A stretch of 52,163 nt of DNA from an uncultured Alistipes sp. (GTDB lineage: Bacteria > Bacteroidota > Bacteroidia > Bacteroidales > Rikenellaceae). A program made the position numbers and the translations under genes. Shown here piece after piece: positions 1 to 9,716 of this stretch. How positions within the stretch are numbered: position 1 is the stretch's first letter; the number at the start of each line of letters is the position of its first letter. Location of the stretch: assembly GCA_947573795.1 (NCBI GenBank), contig CANPHE010000019.1, forward strand, positions 1 to 52,163, written 5' to 3'. Below the pieces are notes generated by a model that saw only the letters and a program-made list of their open reading frames with translations, did not search any database and was not told the DNA's origin.

Positions 1-51
1 AGCATCTGACTACGGATCAGAAGGTTACAGGTTTGAGTCCTGTCGGTGTCA
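1..51 (+). tRNA. tRNA-Arg(ACG), 3' part only
   Basis: The window starts inside this gene. The anticodon arm is visible as TCTGA, a 7-base loop CTACGGA with anticodon ACG, and TCAGA. It is followed by a T arm (ACAGG, loop TTTGAGT, CCTGT) and the 3' acceptor strand CGGTGTC with discriminator A at 51. CCA is not encoded. The D arm and 5' acceptor strand lie before the window. Confidence 0.9.
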
Positions 52-54
52 CTA

Positions 55-86
55 AAGAAAGAGAGTTCAAAAGACTCTCTTTCTTG
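55..86 (+). terminator. Intrinsic terminator of tRNA-Arg
   Basis: A perfect 12-bp stem (55-66 with 74-85) and 7-base loop start 3 bases after the tRNA. The 3' arm is T-rich (CTCTCTTTCTT), which serves as the U tract. Between here and 331 I see no gene or convincing site. Confidence 0.75.
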
Positions 87-330
87 TGTTTACGGCTGCC
101 GTCGGCAATAGCGGCCTTTTTGGTCGGTTCTGCCAACGGTCGACGGAACCCGCTTACTTACCCGACTGGGGTCGAACGTGGCACCGAAGGACGAGATACC
201 GGATCGAGATGTCGAGTTAAAAGCACGATCTCCCGACAAAGCCCCGTGCGCAGACGCTTTCGTCACGAGGAGTCCGCCGACAAAACACGAGGTCGAAGAA
301 CCCGAGCTTAAAAACACCTCGAATACCAAA

Positions 331-366
331 GCACCCCGAATGTTCGTTGTCGAATATTCGGGGTGC
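331..366. terminator. Hairpin terminator at end of phosphodiesterase operon
   Basis: An 11-bp perfect inverted repeat (GCACCCCGAAT at 331-341 with 356-366) lies 20 bp beyond the stop codon of the last minus-strand operon gene. On the plus strand it is followed by GTTCTTTT; on the minus strand only by TTT. It probably ends the long minus-strand operon. The rest of 87-386 shows no gene. Confidence 0.6.
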
Positions 367-386
367 GTTCTTTTATCCGAAATCGA

Positions 387-2057
387 TTACAATTTCGTCT
401 TAATAACGAAAAGCTGCGTTCCGGTTTCGTCGGTAGCCGTAATCTGCACTTCGGCGGTAGGCGTAACCGGCTCGTATTCCAGAATATGATCCGTCATATA
501 CTTATTGAGGAAATCGAATTCCGCAATACCGTTGCCGCACGCATCATGCACCTCGACATAGCGGTCGTCGAATTGGCCCACCGATCTGAATTTCGGCGAA
601 GGGATCACTACTCCGTTTTCGCGACACTCGAACTTCCAGTTCGTATGCCAGTCCCAGATATTAATACGGATCACCGACTTGCCGTCGGCATTGACTCCCG
701 GCTTGCAGATCCGGTAATACTGCTCCTGCTCGTCGTTGAAATTCACGCTCTGACGCTTCGTCATCCGACCGCCCGTAAAATCGTAGCGGGTGAAGGTCGC
801 GGGAGCGCCGTCGTGACACAGCGGAAAATACCACCATGCGCCGCATACGCAGGGATGTGTATACTCCGTCGCATCGATATCCGAGCGCGGAACGGTGACC
901 GTCTCGGCAATGTGGTTGTGGCCCGAGAGAATCGTGATGGGTACCTGCTTGCCTTTGTAAATGTCCAGCAGATCGTTGGCATTGTCCATCGGCTGCGGCG
1001 ACGAAGCTACCGGATTGCGGCGAAACGCCGGACAGTGCCAGGCAATCACGATACGCTCCACGTCGGACGTCATATAGTTGGCATCCTTCTGCGCCCATTC
1101 CAACTGGCGGGCATTCAGATGCACGTCGTAGCCGCGCTTGTCGCTGCTCAGGTTGCGATACTGCGTGTTGTCGAGCACGACGTAGTGAACCTTGCCGAGG
1201 TTGAAGGCGTAGTAGGTCGGACCAAAGACGGTGTTGTAGGCCAGCTCAGCCTCCGAATCGTCTTCTGTGGTGATGTTCAACACAGCCATGTCGTGGTCGT
1301 GGTTACCGATGACATGGAACGTCTGAATCGGCATGCCGCCCCGTTCGCAAACAGTCACGAAGTTCGAAAGCGTCGCCTTGTAGCGGTTGTTCGTCCAGTG
1401 GGTCTCCTGCGTCATGTCGCCCAGGTTGAGCCCGTAAACCGGCACCCCCGCGGGTAATTTCTTCACATACTCGCGCAGGTAAGCCAGATACGTGCGGCGG
1501 AACGTCACCGAGTCCAATTCGCCTTTGGGCGGACAGATCGAAGGCGTCGTAGCCGACGTGGACGAGATCATCGAACGATTACGGATATGCATATCGGCCG
1601 AAACGATCAGGATATGCTGATCGTTATTCCGCTTTTTGAGCGTGAAATCGAACTGCTGCACCTTATCCAAACTCGTGGCGGCAGTGATCTTGCGATAGAA
1701 CGACGGAATGAACCCGTGCGTCGACGCAACCTCGTAGCCCGACGGAATCGTCAGATAGACCAGTTTCGACGTCGCCGAAGAGGTCCGCAAACCGTAGGCG
1801 CCCTGCTTGTCGGTACGCGTCATATTCACACCGTCGGTAACGACGACGCCCTGCACGCCCTTGCCCTCGCAACGGACGACGCCGCGTACCGTAGCCTTGG
1901 GATCGATCTTCTTCCAGTCGATTTCATCCTCCTGCGGCGGAGTATCGGGGCCCGCGGGTTCCTCCTTGCCGGGCTCCTCGGTCTCCGATTTCGTACAACC
2001 GGTGTTCGTCGTCGTAAAAGCGAACATCAATGCCAACAGAATCAATAGGTTTTTCAT
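387..2057 (-). CDS. Calcineurin-like phosphoesterase lipoprotein
   Basis: A 556-aa secreted metallophosphoesterase, probably hydrolysing phosphomono- or phosphodiesters at the cell surface or in the periplasm. The N-terminus is a lipoprotein signal with lipidation Cys21 (motif TNTGC), followed by a Glu/Pro-rich tether (about 24-45). A beta-rich N-terminal domain (about 52-142) has a carboxypeptidase-regulatory look. The catalytic core carries the family metal motifs in order: D-M-H near 155-157, GD at 213-214, GNHD at 251-254, WH at 340-341 and GHNH at 379-382. A C-terminal domain of about 150 aa matches the extra module of Bacteroidetes calcineurin-like proteins. It is the last gene of the operon, 5 bp after the EEP gene. 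The fold is secure; the substrate is unknown. Confidence 0.88.
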   Translation of the reverse strand: MKNLLILLALMFAFTTTNTGCTKSETEEPGKEEPAGPDTPPQEDEIDWKKIDPKATVRGVVRCEGKGVQGVVVTDGVNMTRTDKQGAYGLRTSSATSKLVYLTIPSGYEVASTHGFIPSFYRKITAATSLDKVQQFDFTLKKRNNDQHILIVSADMHIRNRSMISSTSATTPSICPPKGELDSVTFRRTYLAYLREYVKKLPAGVPVYGLNLGDMTQETHWTNNRYKATLSNFVTVCERGGMPIQTFHVIGNHDHDMAVLNITTEDDSEAELAYNTVFGPTYYAFNLGKVHYVVLDNTQYRNLSSDKRGYDVHLNARQLEWAQKDANYMTSDVERIVIAWHCPAFRRNPVASSPQPMDNANDLLDIYKGKQVPITILSGHNHIAETVTVPRSDIDATEYTHPCVCGAWWYFPLCHDGAPATFTRYDFTGGRMTKRQSVNFNDEQEQYYRICKPGVNADGKSVIRINIWDWHTNWKFECRENGVVIPSPKFRSVGQFDDRYVEVHDACGNGIAEFDFLNKYMTDHILEYEPVTPTAEVQITATDETGTQLFVIKTKL

Positions 2058-2062
2058 CTCCT

Positions 2063-2941
2063 CTACAATTTGAAAAGTGCGTAAATCGGATTATGGTCCG
2101 AAAGATAAGGCACACCGTACTTCGCCTCGGAATTCATCACGGTCTTGTATCCGAGGATTTTCGCACGGCGATAGAAAATGTGGTCGATCCACAGATCGTA
2201 CTTGCCCCAGTCGTTGAACGACGGCAGCTTGTCCGTCACGGGCGACGTCTCGCGAGCGCCCGACATCCAGGCGCGCAGCGGCGAGAGGGCATCGTGGTCG
2301 TAGGTGGTATTCAGATCGCCCGACACGAATACGGTCGCCTTGTCGCCCGCGATCTCCCGCATCTTGGCCGCCATCATCTCGGCCTCGTGCTTGCGGGCAT
2401 TCGGACCGATGTGGTCGAAATGGGTATCGAAATAGTAGAACTCCTTGCCGTTCTTGCGGTCGCGGAACTTGCCCCACACCGTCACCCGGCGGCACATGGC
2501 GTCCCAGCCGCGCGAAGCCTTCTCGGGAGTCTCGCTCAGCCAGAAAAAACCGCTGTCGAGCAAGATGTAACGCGACTTGCGGTACATCAGCATCAAATGC
2601 TCGCCGCCGTCGGGCTTCTTCTCGATATCCGTATCGGCATCGCGCCCCATATCCACCGAACCGTAATCGCTCAAATGGACCTTCAGATAGTCGACCTGCG
2701 GACGATGGGGCTCCTGAAACCCGACGATATCGGGATTCTCCTCGCGCAACATCTTCAACACCGCCTCCTTGCGATTCTCCCAGCCGTTGCTGCCGTCGGC
2801 GCCTTTCTTGTAGTAGCGGATATTGAACGACATGAGTTTCAGATCGGCTTTCTCGGCCGCTTTTTCCAGAGCGGCATCGTCCTGAGCCGCCGCAACGCCA
2901 CCACACAGCAGGGCGAGCAAGAGTAAAAATTTGGTTTTCAT
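2063..2941 (-). CDS. Secreted endonuclease/exonuclease/phosphatase (EEP) family protein
   Basis: A 292-aa Mg-dependent phosphodiesterase or phosphatase of the DNase I-like superfamily. It has a cleavable signal peptide (hydrophobic 4-18, then AAAQ). The family motifs appear in order: SFNIRY (Asn near 40), GFQE (catalytic metal Glu), THFDH, SGDLN, IDHIFY and SDHNP near the C-terminus. All residues expected for catalysis are present. The typical SFNIRY form groups it with Bacteroidetes secreted EEP enzymes, which are annotated variously as nucleases, sphingomyelinases or inositol-phosphate phosphatases; I cannot choose among these. It lies 69 bp after a DUF5689 lipoprotein and 5 bp before the calcineurin-like gene, clearly in the same operon. 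Confidence 0.9.
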   Translation of the reverse strand: MKTKFLLLLALLCGGVAAAQDDAALEKAAEKADLKLMSFNIRYYKKGADGSNGWENRKEAVLKMLREENPDIVGFQEPHRPQVDYLKVHLSDYGSVDMGRDADTDIEKKPDGGEHLMLMYRKSRYILLDSGFFWLSETPEKASRGWDAMCRRVTVWGKFRDRKNGKEFYYFDTHFDHIGPNARKHEAEMMAAKMREIAGDKATVFVSGDLNTTYDHDALSPLRAWMSGARETSPVTDKLPSFNDWGKYDLWIDHIFYRRAKILGYKTVMNSEAKYGVPYLSDHNPIYALFKL

Positions 2942-3010
2942 TCCGGTTTCGTAAGTTTACGACGAAGACGTGGAGGCGAACCTCCACGTCTCGGTCTTCA
3001 TGCAATCCTT

Positions 3011-5488
3011 CTATTTATTGTAGCGGATCGCGAAATAGGACAGGCAGCTTGCGTGCTGGTCGGCCAGTGCCGCACCTTTCGAGCTCTCATGCAGCCGTGC
3101 ATTCGCATAATCCGAACCGTTGCTGCACAGGTCGCTCGTCGGACGCAGACGGACATAAACGTTGTCGTGGCCGAGAATCTCCTGCGGCAGCTCGAAGTTG
3201 ATGTACTTGTAGGCGGTAATCGACGAATAGAGCGTATTGGCCCATACCGACACGTCGGGAACCGTGTAATCGCCGATCAGATGCCACTGCGAATCGTCCT
3301 TCGGGTCCTGCGAATCCGTAAGCGCCCACTCCGCACGCCAGAAACGAGGCGAGAAGAAGGTCTGCTGCGTGTTCATCACGGCAATCTGCATCGAGATATG
3401 CGACGTCGTAATGCCGGCGGTCGAGAAGTTGATCAACCACGCATAGAAACGGTCCGTATCGTCGTCCCACCAGAAGTGGTTGGCGAAGGCCATGAAGCAG
3501 GCGCCGTAAACGTTACCCTTGCCGCGCATACCGGTCGAGCCGTTGTAATTGATCTGCGCACTGTTCGTCGCGATCTTGTCGTTACCGGGCCATCCGCCCT
3601 TGCCGCTCGCAGCATTCGCATCCTCGGCATAGGGACCGCACCACTCGATCGTACCGTCCGGATTGCGGCTGACCAGTTTATCCATCACCGGGTTCCAGCT
3701 CTCCTTCGCGGGATCGAGCACCACGCCGCAACCGTTCTTGTTGCCGAAGTTGGCACCGAACAGATAGTTCACGTTGTTGCCGACCGGACCGAGATACTCA
3801 GACGTACCGCCGCCCCACATGTGCTGCTTGTAGGTAGCCATCATATACTCCTTGCTCTCCGAACCCGTGTACTTCTCCTGGTAGGTGTGCGTCAGCCAAC
3901 CGTTCGTTCCGTAGGTCGGTCGCTGAACCTCGTTCTCGAGATCGGGGTTCCAGTAACGGTACTCGGTCAGCAGGGCCGAGAAGCTGTCTTCGACGCTGTT
4001 GTTCATGTTGTCCCAGATATCACCCTTGGTTTGGTGACGAATCTGGTAGCGGCCGATGTAACCCAGCGTCGGATCGTCGTCCATCTCGGCGGGGTCGGCT
4101 CCGTCGCGCCACTCGAAACGCGAGAAACGCTCGTGAACGATCACGCCCGAGATTTTACCCGAACCGTAAGGCAGACGCGTACCGTCGCTGCGGTATTTAC
4201 AGTTGGTGTTGGTATACATGTACATATCGTCGCCGTTGATATCGCGCACGAGCAGCGGATATTTGCTCAGTCGGTGCGCACCCGTACCGATGGCATAACC
4301 CTCGTTGATGGGCGTAATCGCACCTTTGCGCACGGGGAACTCCACGTCCTTCAGCGTGACGTAGGTATAAAAGTCGTCGTCGGTGAGCTGGCTCATGTAC
4401 TTCTCCTTCACGGGAACATCCGAAGCCGAACCGGCCACACGCGAGGTAACCATCGCCTTGGTGACGTTGTGCAGCTCATAGCGGTCGGGGTTCTCGACGC
4501 ACATACCCTTGGCACCCTGGATCAGCAGCTGTACGTGGTCGTACTGCTGGAACACGTTGTCGTCGGCCGTGGTCGTCAACAGCGCGATACCCGACTTGCC
4601 GTCGTAGGTTTCGAGATAGACCGTGCGGTCGGAGATCGTGTAGTCGATCGTCGAGGTAGTGATCTGCGTATTCTCGCCGGCATTGTGGTTGGCCTTATTG
4701 CTCACGACGATACCCTCGATCAGCACGTAGTCGTCGATCACCTTGTTCAGGGCGTAGGTCGTGCGGAACTCCTCGAAGGTGATGTCGCGGCCCAGGGTCT
4801 CCTGCGCGGTGCGCTGCATGAGGTTGAACTCCACGGCGACGGTATCGTCCCAGCCGTCGGTGAACGACAGGGTGACGGCAGCCGCACGGGGAATCATATC
4901 GGAGGTATTGCGCTCGGTCTCGATGGTCAGGATGCGCTCCTCCGATTCGAGGTCCTCGATCGAGATGTTCTCGACCCAGTCGACATTATCCTCCTTGGTG
5001 TAGGCGATATCGACCGTGATGTTCTCGAAAGGCACGTTGGTCGTGATGGCCGACTGCGTGGCACCGCCCGCACCCGGAACCGTCACCGAAGCGTTGGCGA
5101 AAGCGATCCGGGCATCTACCAGCGCCTTCTGCTTCACGTAGAGCGTGTCGCGGCGTCCGTCGACGTCCGAGCAGAGCACCACGCCCGCCTTACGCTTGAA
5201 ATCGCCATTGAAGTCGCATTCCGCCTTGATCGTAGCGGTTCCGTCCTGGGTATCGCCGCACGTCAGATTCAGCCAGTCAGCCTCGTTCGTGCGCTCGATA
5301 TGATAAGCGCCGTTGGTATAAATCTTGATGTCGAACTCGTTGGCTTCGGCCTCCACGACGAACTCCTTCTCCAGAGCGCCCAGTTTTACGAGGTCTATCT
5401 CCTGAGCATCGTCCACCGTACAAGCTACGGCACCGATCGCCAAAATTCCGAGACCTACGAATTTGAATATCGAATTACGATAGTTCAT
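3011..5488 (-). CDS. BACON/DUF5689 surface lipoprotein (SusE/F position)
   Basis: An 825-aa lipoprotein (lipidation Cys23, motif AVAC) with no recognised catalytic motif. Residues about 35-135 and 140-240 look like two BACON-type Ig-like domains, the first with the usual W-L and R-x-G-x-V pattern before a Q-K strand. Residues about 245-420 match DUF5689, an OB-fold-like domain that opens with a short helix (TFEEF) and a strand reading VLIEGIVVS. The remaining 400 aa form a Trp-rich beta-sandwich region. The gene follows SusD and a sister gene, the place where SusE/SusF-type ligand-binding proteins are encoded. It is probably exposed on the outer face of the outer membrane and binds the polymer imported by SusCD. 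The OB-fold assignment is from memory of the family, not computed. Confidence 0.8.
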   Translation of the reverse strand: MNYRNSIFKFVGLGILAIGAVACTVDDAQEIDLVKLGALEKEFVVEAEANEFDIKIYTNGAYHIERTNEADWLNLTCGDTQDGTATIKAECDFNGDFKRKAGVVLCSDVDGRRDTLYVKQKALVDARIAFANASVTVPGAGGATQSAITTNVPFENITVDIAYTKEDNVDWVENISIEDLESEERILTIETERNTSDMIPRAAAVTLSFTDGWDDTVAVEFNLMQRTAQETLGRDITFEEFRTTYALNKVIDDYVLIEGIVVSNKANHNAGENTQITTSTIDYTISDRTVYLETYDGKSGIALLTTTADDNVFQQYDHVQLLIQGAKGMCVENPDRYELHNVTKAMVTSRVAGSASDVPVKEKYMSQLTDDDFYTYVTLKDVEFPVRKGAITPINEGYAIGTGAHRLSKYPLLVRDINGDDMYMYTNTNCKYRSDGTRLPYGSGKISGVIVHERFSRFEWRDGADPAEMDDDPTLGYIGRYQIRHQTKGDIWDNMNNSVEDSFSALLTEYRYWNPDLENEVQRPTYGTNGWLTHTYQEKYTGSESKEYMMATYKQHMWGGGTSEYLGPVGNNVNYLFGANFGNKNGCGVVLDPAKESWNPVMDKLVSRNPDGTIEWCGPYAEDANAASGKGGWPGNDKIATNSAQINYNGSTGMRGKGNVYGACFMAFANHFWWDDDTDRFYAWLINFSTAGITTSHISMQIAVMNTQQTFFSPRFWRAEWALTDSQDPKDDSQWHLIGDYTVPDVSVWANTLYSSITAYKYINFELPQEILGHDNVYVRLRPTSDLCSNGSDYANARLHESSKGAALADQHASCLSYFAIRYNK

Positions 5489-5578
5489 ATTGATCTTTTT
5501 TATGAATTAAGTTTTTCCGCATCGTTTCCGGATACGCAACGGGTCGACCCCGTTGCGCACCCAGGAAAAGACACTGTA

Positions 5579-8158
5579 CTAATTGTAGCGTACCGTAATC
5601 GTACCGATACGAGCCTGGCTGTTTCCGGCAGCGACGGAGGGAGTCAGAGTACCCTTCTCGATACCGAGGTTCGTAAGATAGGTCGAAGCCGACGTTCCGG
5701 GTTTGATGTCGGTCACGGTATCCGCTACCTGAAGACGCAGCACGACTTTCTCCTTGCCGAAGCAGGCGGCCGGCAATTTGCGCAGATGCTCCGTGAAACC
5801 GGGCGTCGCATCCTGCGAAGTGGTACTATACCATACGATCGAGCGCTTCTTGATGATCGGGCAATCGGGAACCTCGGCAAAAGTCTCGCCGCCGTCTACC
5901 GAGTAGAGGAGTTTCCAATGCGAGGGACCGAAGATCGTCGTATTGCTCATCGAGCCGTGGCCCCAGACGATGCCGAATATCATATTCTCACCGCTGATGC
6001 CGGCCGTCGAGAACGAGATATCGAAATATTTGCCCACATTGTTGGTGAAGTCCCACCACTGCTGGGTGAAATTGATACCGCCGTTAACGACCAGACCCTT
6101 CTGGTTGGTACCGCCGCCATTCGACTCTTTGGAGTCTCCGTTGCAGTGATACGGATTGTTGAAGTCGGAAGCAGCACCCTGACCCGCACCGTATTTGTTG
6201 ATCTCTCCGGCACCGATTTCGGGAATCAGGTCGGCGACACGGTTGTTCCAGTTCCACTCGACGATCGTCTTCGAGAACGGAGCATCGTTCAACGCGATAT
6301 CCTCCTTGACCATCGCACGCAGCTGATAGCGTCCGCAGTCTCCGTAACGCACCGTAACGATATCGTCGGCGACCACGATACCGCGGAACGTACCCGATCC
6401 CTGGGGAACTACGGTATTGAACGCAAGGTCCTTACCGTCGCGACGCCAAGGTACGGCGCAGTTCGTCAGCATGTTGATCGTATTGCCGTTCGTATCGTAG
6501 CACAGCAGCGGGCAAACGTCGTAACGAGGAGAGCTGCCGCCGCTGGGCGAATGGTCGTCCTTCTGCAAATAACCTTCCGTGGCATTGGTGAAACAGCCGT
6601 CCTTCTGCATGATCTCCAGATTGGGGACCGAAACCAGCGTGAAGATATCGGCGTCGGTGAGTTCCGTGATCGTCTTGGTCTTCACGGGTACCTTGAATTC
6701 GTCGGGCGTCGTAGCTTCCAGAATATTCGCAGCCGTCAGGCCCTTGATCGTATAATACTCGGGATCGGCGTGCTTTTCGAGCGTCAGACCGTTGATGGCG
6801 ATCCGCACCTTCGAGAAACGCTCCAAAAGCGCAGCATCGGTATCGGTCGTGAACTTCAGGCAGAAACCGTATCGGCCGTCCGTGCTTTCGATGTAGGCCG
6901 TCTTGTTATTCTCTGCACGATCGAACTTGAACTGTGCGGTCTGCGGGCTCGAACAGATATTTTTGCTCTCTTTGTCGCTTACGACGAAACCTTCGATATA
7001 CTGCTGGAGCGCGATCTCGCCGGGCGTCAGGGCACGCACCGCAGCGAAATCGACAGCGGCGGGATACCTCTTCTGAACGACCTTGCACTGAGCGGTGACC
7101 TGGTTTCCGAGTTCGTCGGCATACATCAGGTTGATCGTAGCTTTGCGCGAAACGTTGCCTTCGTTCTTCGTCAGCGAGAACGACAGACCCTCGTCCGTGA
7201 TCGCGGGTTTCACGATCCACGGCGTTTCGGGCTCGATGTCGTACGCCACCTCGTAAGCGACCTGATCGGTATACGGCACGAGGTTGTTGCTCGATGCGGC
7301 AACCACACAATCCTGAGAGTAACCCTCGTAGGTCACTTCGGGCTCGTCGAGTTTGAACTGGGGCGCGGAGACACCCTGCGTGATCGAGAGCACGGAAGTG
7401 GTAAGCTTGCCTTCAGCATCTTCGATGAAGATCGTCAGATCGGCGCGGCGCGGGAATCCCCCCAGATTCTCGTCGACGTCGAACATAACGGCGGTTCGAG
7501 TGATCGAGACGTTCGCGATCCAGGGATCGACGGGCTGAGCCGTCGGCTCCTCGGGTTCTTCGGGTTCCTCGGGCTCCTCGCCCCCTTCGCCTCCTTCAGT
7601 TCCTTCGTCGGCACGGGTAACGACCGGCACGGGATCGTTCGCCAAACCCTCCACGTCGTAATAGGTAACGGTAGCCTCGACGTCCCCGATGCAGTAGCGC
7701 AGGTTCGTGGAAAGCGGCGATTTTACCGTCGACGACGATTTGAGCAGCGTCACGGCCGGTTTCGAGAATACGAGCGACGGCTCCGTAACCGTACCAGCCT
7801 GGGTAAACATGACCGTATCGCGCAATGCACCTTTGGTGAAGACCACTCCGACTTTACGCGAAATACCGTAGTTCGCCGAATACGAGAAGACGATTTCGTG
7901 ATTGCCGTATCCCGCAGTCTTGTTGATGGAAGCCCACTTCACATTGCGGGTGAGGTGCGCGGTCCACTCGCCGTCCGAATAGACCAGCACGTGGGTCGAA
8001 CCGGCCGTCTCCTTCAGCGACAACTCGCGCGACGACACCGCCAGCGGCAAGTCCAGCTCGAAATCGTTCTGGCAGCCGGTAATGACGGTCGCGAATGCCA
8101 GCATCGCGGCCATGATCCCGACGATCGATTTTTTCTGTTTATTGAATATCGTTTTCAT
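5579..8158 (-). CDS. BACON/DUF5689 surface lipoprotein, sister of the 3011-5488 gene
   Basis: An 859-aa lipoprotein (lipidation Cys29, motif VITGC) lying 20 bp after susD. It has an N-terminal BACON-type domain (about 45-120) and two further Ig-like repeats. A DUF5689 OB-like domain follows (about 365-510; strand YIEGFVVSD, later KVRIAINGL). The C-terminal beta-sandwich shares the phrase FSTAGI with its sister. A Glu/Pro linker made of repeated EEP triplets (about residues 190-208) interrupts the second Ig-like repeat. The order of domains is the same as in its neighbour, so the pair probably arose by duplication and diverged. Predicted role: surface capture of the SusCD substrate. No enzyme motif is seen. 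Confidence 0.8.
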   Translation of the reverse strand: MKTIFNKQKKSIVGIMAAMLAFATVITGCQNDFELDLPLAVSSRELSLKETAGSTHVLVYSDGEWTAHLTRNVKWASINKTAGYGNHEIVFSYSANYGISRKVGVVFTKGALRDTVMFTQAGTVTEPSLVFSKPAVTLLKSSSTVKSPLSTNLRYCIGDVEATVTYYDVEGLANDPVPVVTRADEGTEGGEGGEEPEEPEEPEEPTAQPVDPWIANVSITRTAVMFDVDENLGGFPRRADLTIFIEDAEGKLTTSVLSITQGVSAPQFKLDEPEVTYEGYSQDCVVAASSNNLVPYTDQVAYEVAYDIEPETPWIVKPAITDEGLSFSLTKNEGNVSRKATINLMYADELGNQVTAQCKVVQKRYPAAVDFAAVRALTPGEIALQQYIEGFVVSDKESKNICSSPQTAQFKFDRAENNKTAYIESTDGRYGFCLKFTTDTDAALLERFSKVRIAINGLTLEKHADPEYYTIKGLTAANILEATTPDEFKVPVKTKTITELTDADIFTLVSVPNLEIMQKDGCFTNATEGYLQKDDHSPSGGSSPRYDVCPLLCYDTNGNTINMLTNCAVPWRRDGKDLAFNTVVPQGSGTFRGIVVADDIVTVRYGDCGRYQLRAMVKEDIALNDAPFSKTIVEWNWNNRVADLIPEIGAGEINKYGAGQGAASDFNNPYHCNGDSKESNGGGTNQKGLVVNGGINFTQQWWDFTNNVGKYFDISFSTAGISGENMIFGIVWGHGSMSNTTIFGPSHWKLLYSVDGGETFAEVPDCPIIKKRSIVWYSTTSQDATPGFTEHLRKLPAACFGKEKVVLRLQVADTVTDIKPGTSASTYLTNLGIEKGTLTPSVAAGNSQARIGTITVRYN

Positions 8159-8178
8159 AGTGTGATGTTTTCGAATGA

Positions 8179-9708
8179 TTACAGGCCGTAAGCCGCATAC
8201 TCCTTGTTGTCGAGGTTATTCTTCGAGTAGGTAACCTGCATGTCGGGGATGGGATAGTAACGGTGGCAGGGCTTGATACGGCTGTTAGCGGTGTTCAACT
8301 GAAGATAATTGTAGTCGCTATTGGACGTAACGGCGTCGTACCAGATGCCCCAACGCACGAGATCGTATTTGCGCTGGAATTCGCCGAACAACTCGCGGGC
8401 ACGCTCGTTGCGAATCTCCTCCTGGAGACGAACCGCCGAACGGAAGATGTAATCGGGCAGCTGCGCGCGGCGACGCGTCTTGTTGAGGTATTCGACAGCC
8501 TCGTCGTAAAGTTCCTTTTCGCAGTAGCACTCGGCCTTCATCAGCATCGCGTCGGCATAGCGGAACACCTTGTAGTTGTTTCCGTCCGCAGCAGTCTGCA
8601 TGTTCAGACACCAGAATTTGGGACCGCACCACGGGCGAGCGTTGACACTCTTGAAATCCTTGCCGTCGTACGACCAGGCCATGTTGTAGTGGGCGCGGAT
8701 ATCCTTGCCCATCTTCGACTGAAGGCCCTGGCAGAAATATACGTTGGGACGCATGGCAGTCCAAACCGTCGATTGATCGCCCAACTCGGGAATCTCCACG
8801 CCATCGTAAATCGACGAGTTGGCAGCACGAGGATACGGCGAGCAGATGCAAGCCACGTTGGAGGTATAGGTCAGACCGCCCAATACGTAGATGTGCTGCA
8901 CCTCCATGATCGACTCCGGGGTGTTCTTGTTCCGGAACATGACATTCTCGGCATAGTCGTACTGTTCGAAATCGCCGTAGATCTTCTCGATCTGCTCCAA
9001 CGCATCGAGCGCCGTGTCCCACTCCTTGTTCCACATGGCCATCTTGGCGATGAGCATATAGGCGCAGGCCGAACCCAGACGGGCGCCGGCATTGTCGGAG
9101 GTACGCGTCTGCGAAGCCAGCGGAGCGATCGTCTGCAAATCCTCGATCACCTTAGCACGGGTTTCGGAGGCATCCATGCGAGGCAACACCTCAATCCGGT
9201 TCAGGACTTCGTTATCGGTCACGTCGTCGAAATAGAACGGCACGTTTCCGAAAAAGCACGTCAGCGTATAATAATAAAATGCACGAAGGGTTTTGGCCTC
9301 GCACAACAGCTGATGATACTGCTCGTCGCTGAGCACCTCGTTCTGGTAGGCGCGCTCGATACCCGCAACGGCGAAATTGCAGCGCTGCACGCCGAGATAG
9401 CCTTGCTGCCATACGGTCGAACCGAAACGGGGCACGGCGGGAGAGATATCCACACTCGCGTCGAGCGTACCCGACGGGCAGTATGCGATATCGGAGACGC
9501 ACTCCGTGGCGAGCATATACTGATAGGTATAGATCGATTTGATCGGAATATAGCAGCCGTTGACCACGGACTGGCACTCCGAGAATTTGCGGAAGAAATC
9601 TTTGGGCGTAGACAGGGATGACGTATCCTCATCCAGCGTACAGGCCTGGAAGGAAATCGCCGCCATCACGACCGCATAGAATATATGTTTGATTTTCATC
9701 ATCGTCAT
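8179..9708 (-). CDS. SusD/RagB-family nutrient-binding lipoprotein
   Basis: A 509-aa outer-membrane lipoprotein (lipidation Cys at 23 in FQAC) that caps the SusC channel and hands over substrate. Features of the family are the N-terminal segment after the Cys (LDEDTSS), a TPR-like helical core, and the C-terminal signature around RRARELFGEFQRKYDLVRWG followed by a YPIP motif. It starts 8 bp after the susC stop codon, the standard pair arrangement. Three in-frame ATGs (9708, 9702, 9699) are possible starts; MKIKHIF at 9699 would also give a good signal peptide. Its partner genes lack glycoside hydrolases, so its ligand may not be a sugar polymer. Confidence 0.93.
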   Translation of the reverse strand: MTMMKIKHIFYAVVMAAISFQACTLDEDTSSLSTPKDFFRKFSECQSVVNGCYIPIKSIYTYQYMLATECVSDIAYCPSGTLDASVDISPAVPRFGSTVWQQGYLGVQRCNFAVAGIERAYQNEVLSDEQYHQLLCEAKTLRAFYYYTLTCFFGNVPFYFDDVTDNEVLNRIEVLPRMDASETRAKVIEDLQTIAPLASQTRTSDNAGARLGSACAYMLIAKMAMWNKEWDTALDALEQIEKIYGDFEQYDYAENVMFRNKNTPESIMEVQHIYVLGGLTYTSNVACICSPYPRAANSSIYDGVEIPELGDQSTVWTAMRPNVYFCQGLQSKMGKDIRAHYNMAWSYDGKDFKSVNARPWCGPKFWCLNMQTAADGNNYKVFRYADAMLMKAECYCEKELYDEAVEYLNKTRRRAQLPDYIFRSAVRLQEEIRNERARELFGEFQRKYDLVRWGIWYDAVTSNSDYNYLQLNTANSRIKPCHRYYPIPDMQVTYSKNNLDNKEYAAYGL

Positions 9709-9716
9709 GGATTAAA

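Noticed and set aside
3053..8191. A 1712-codon open frame on the plus strand across the two DUF5689 genes
   Set aside because: It is antisense to two well-supported genes and shows the Arg/Val/His-rich composition produced by the codon bias of the true strand; it has no domain.
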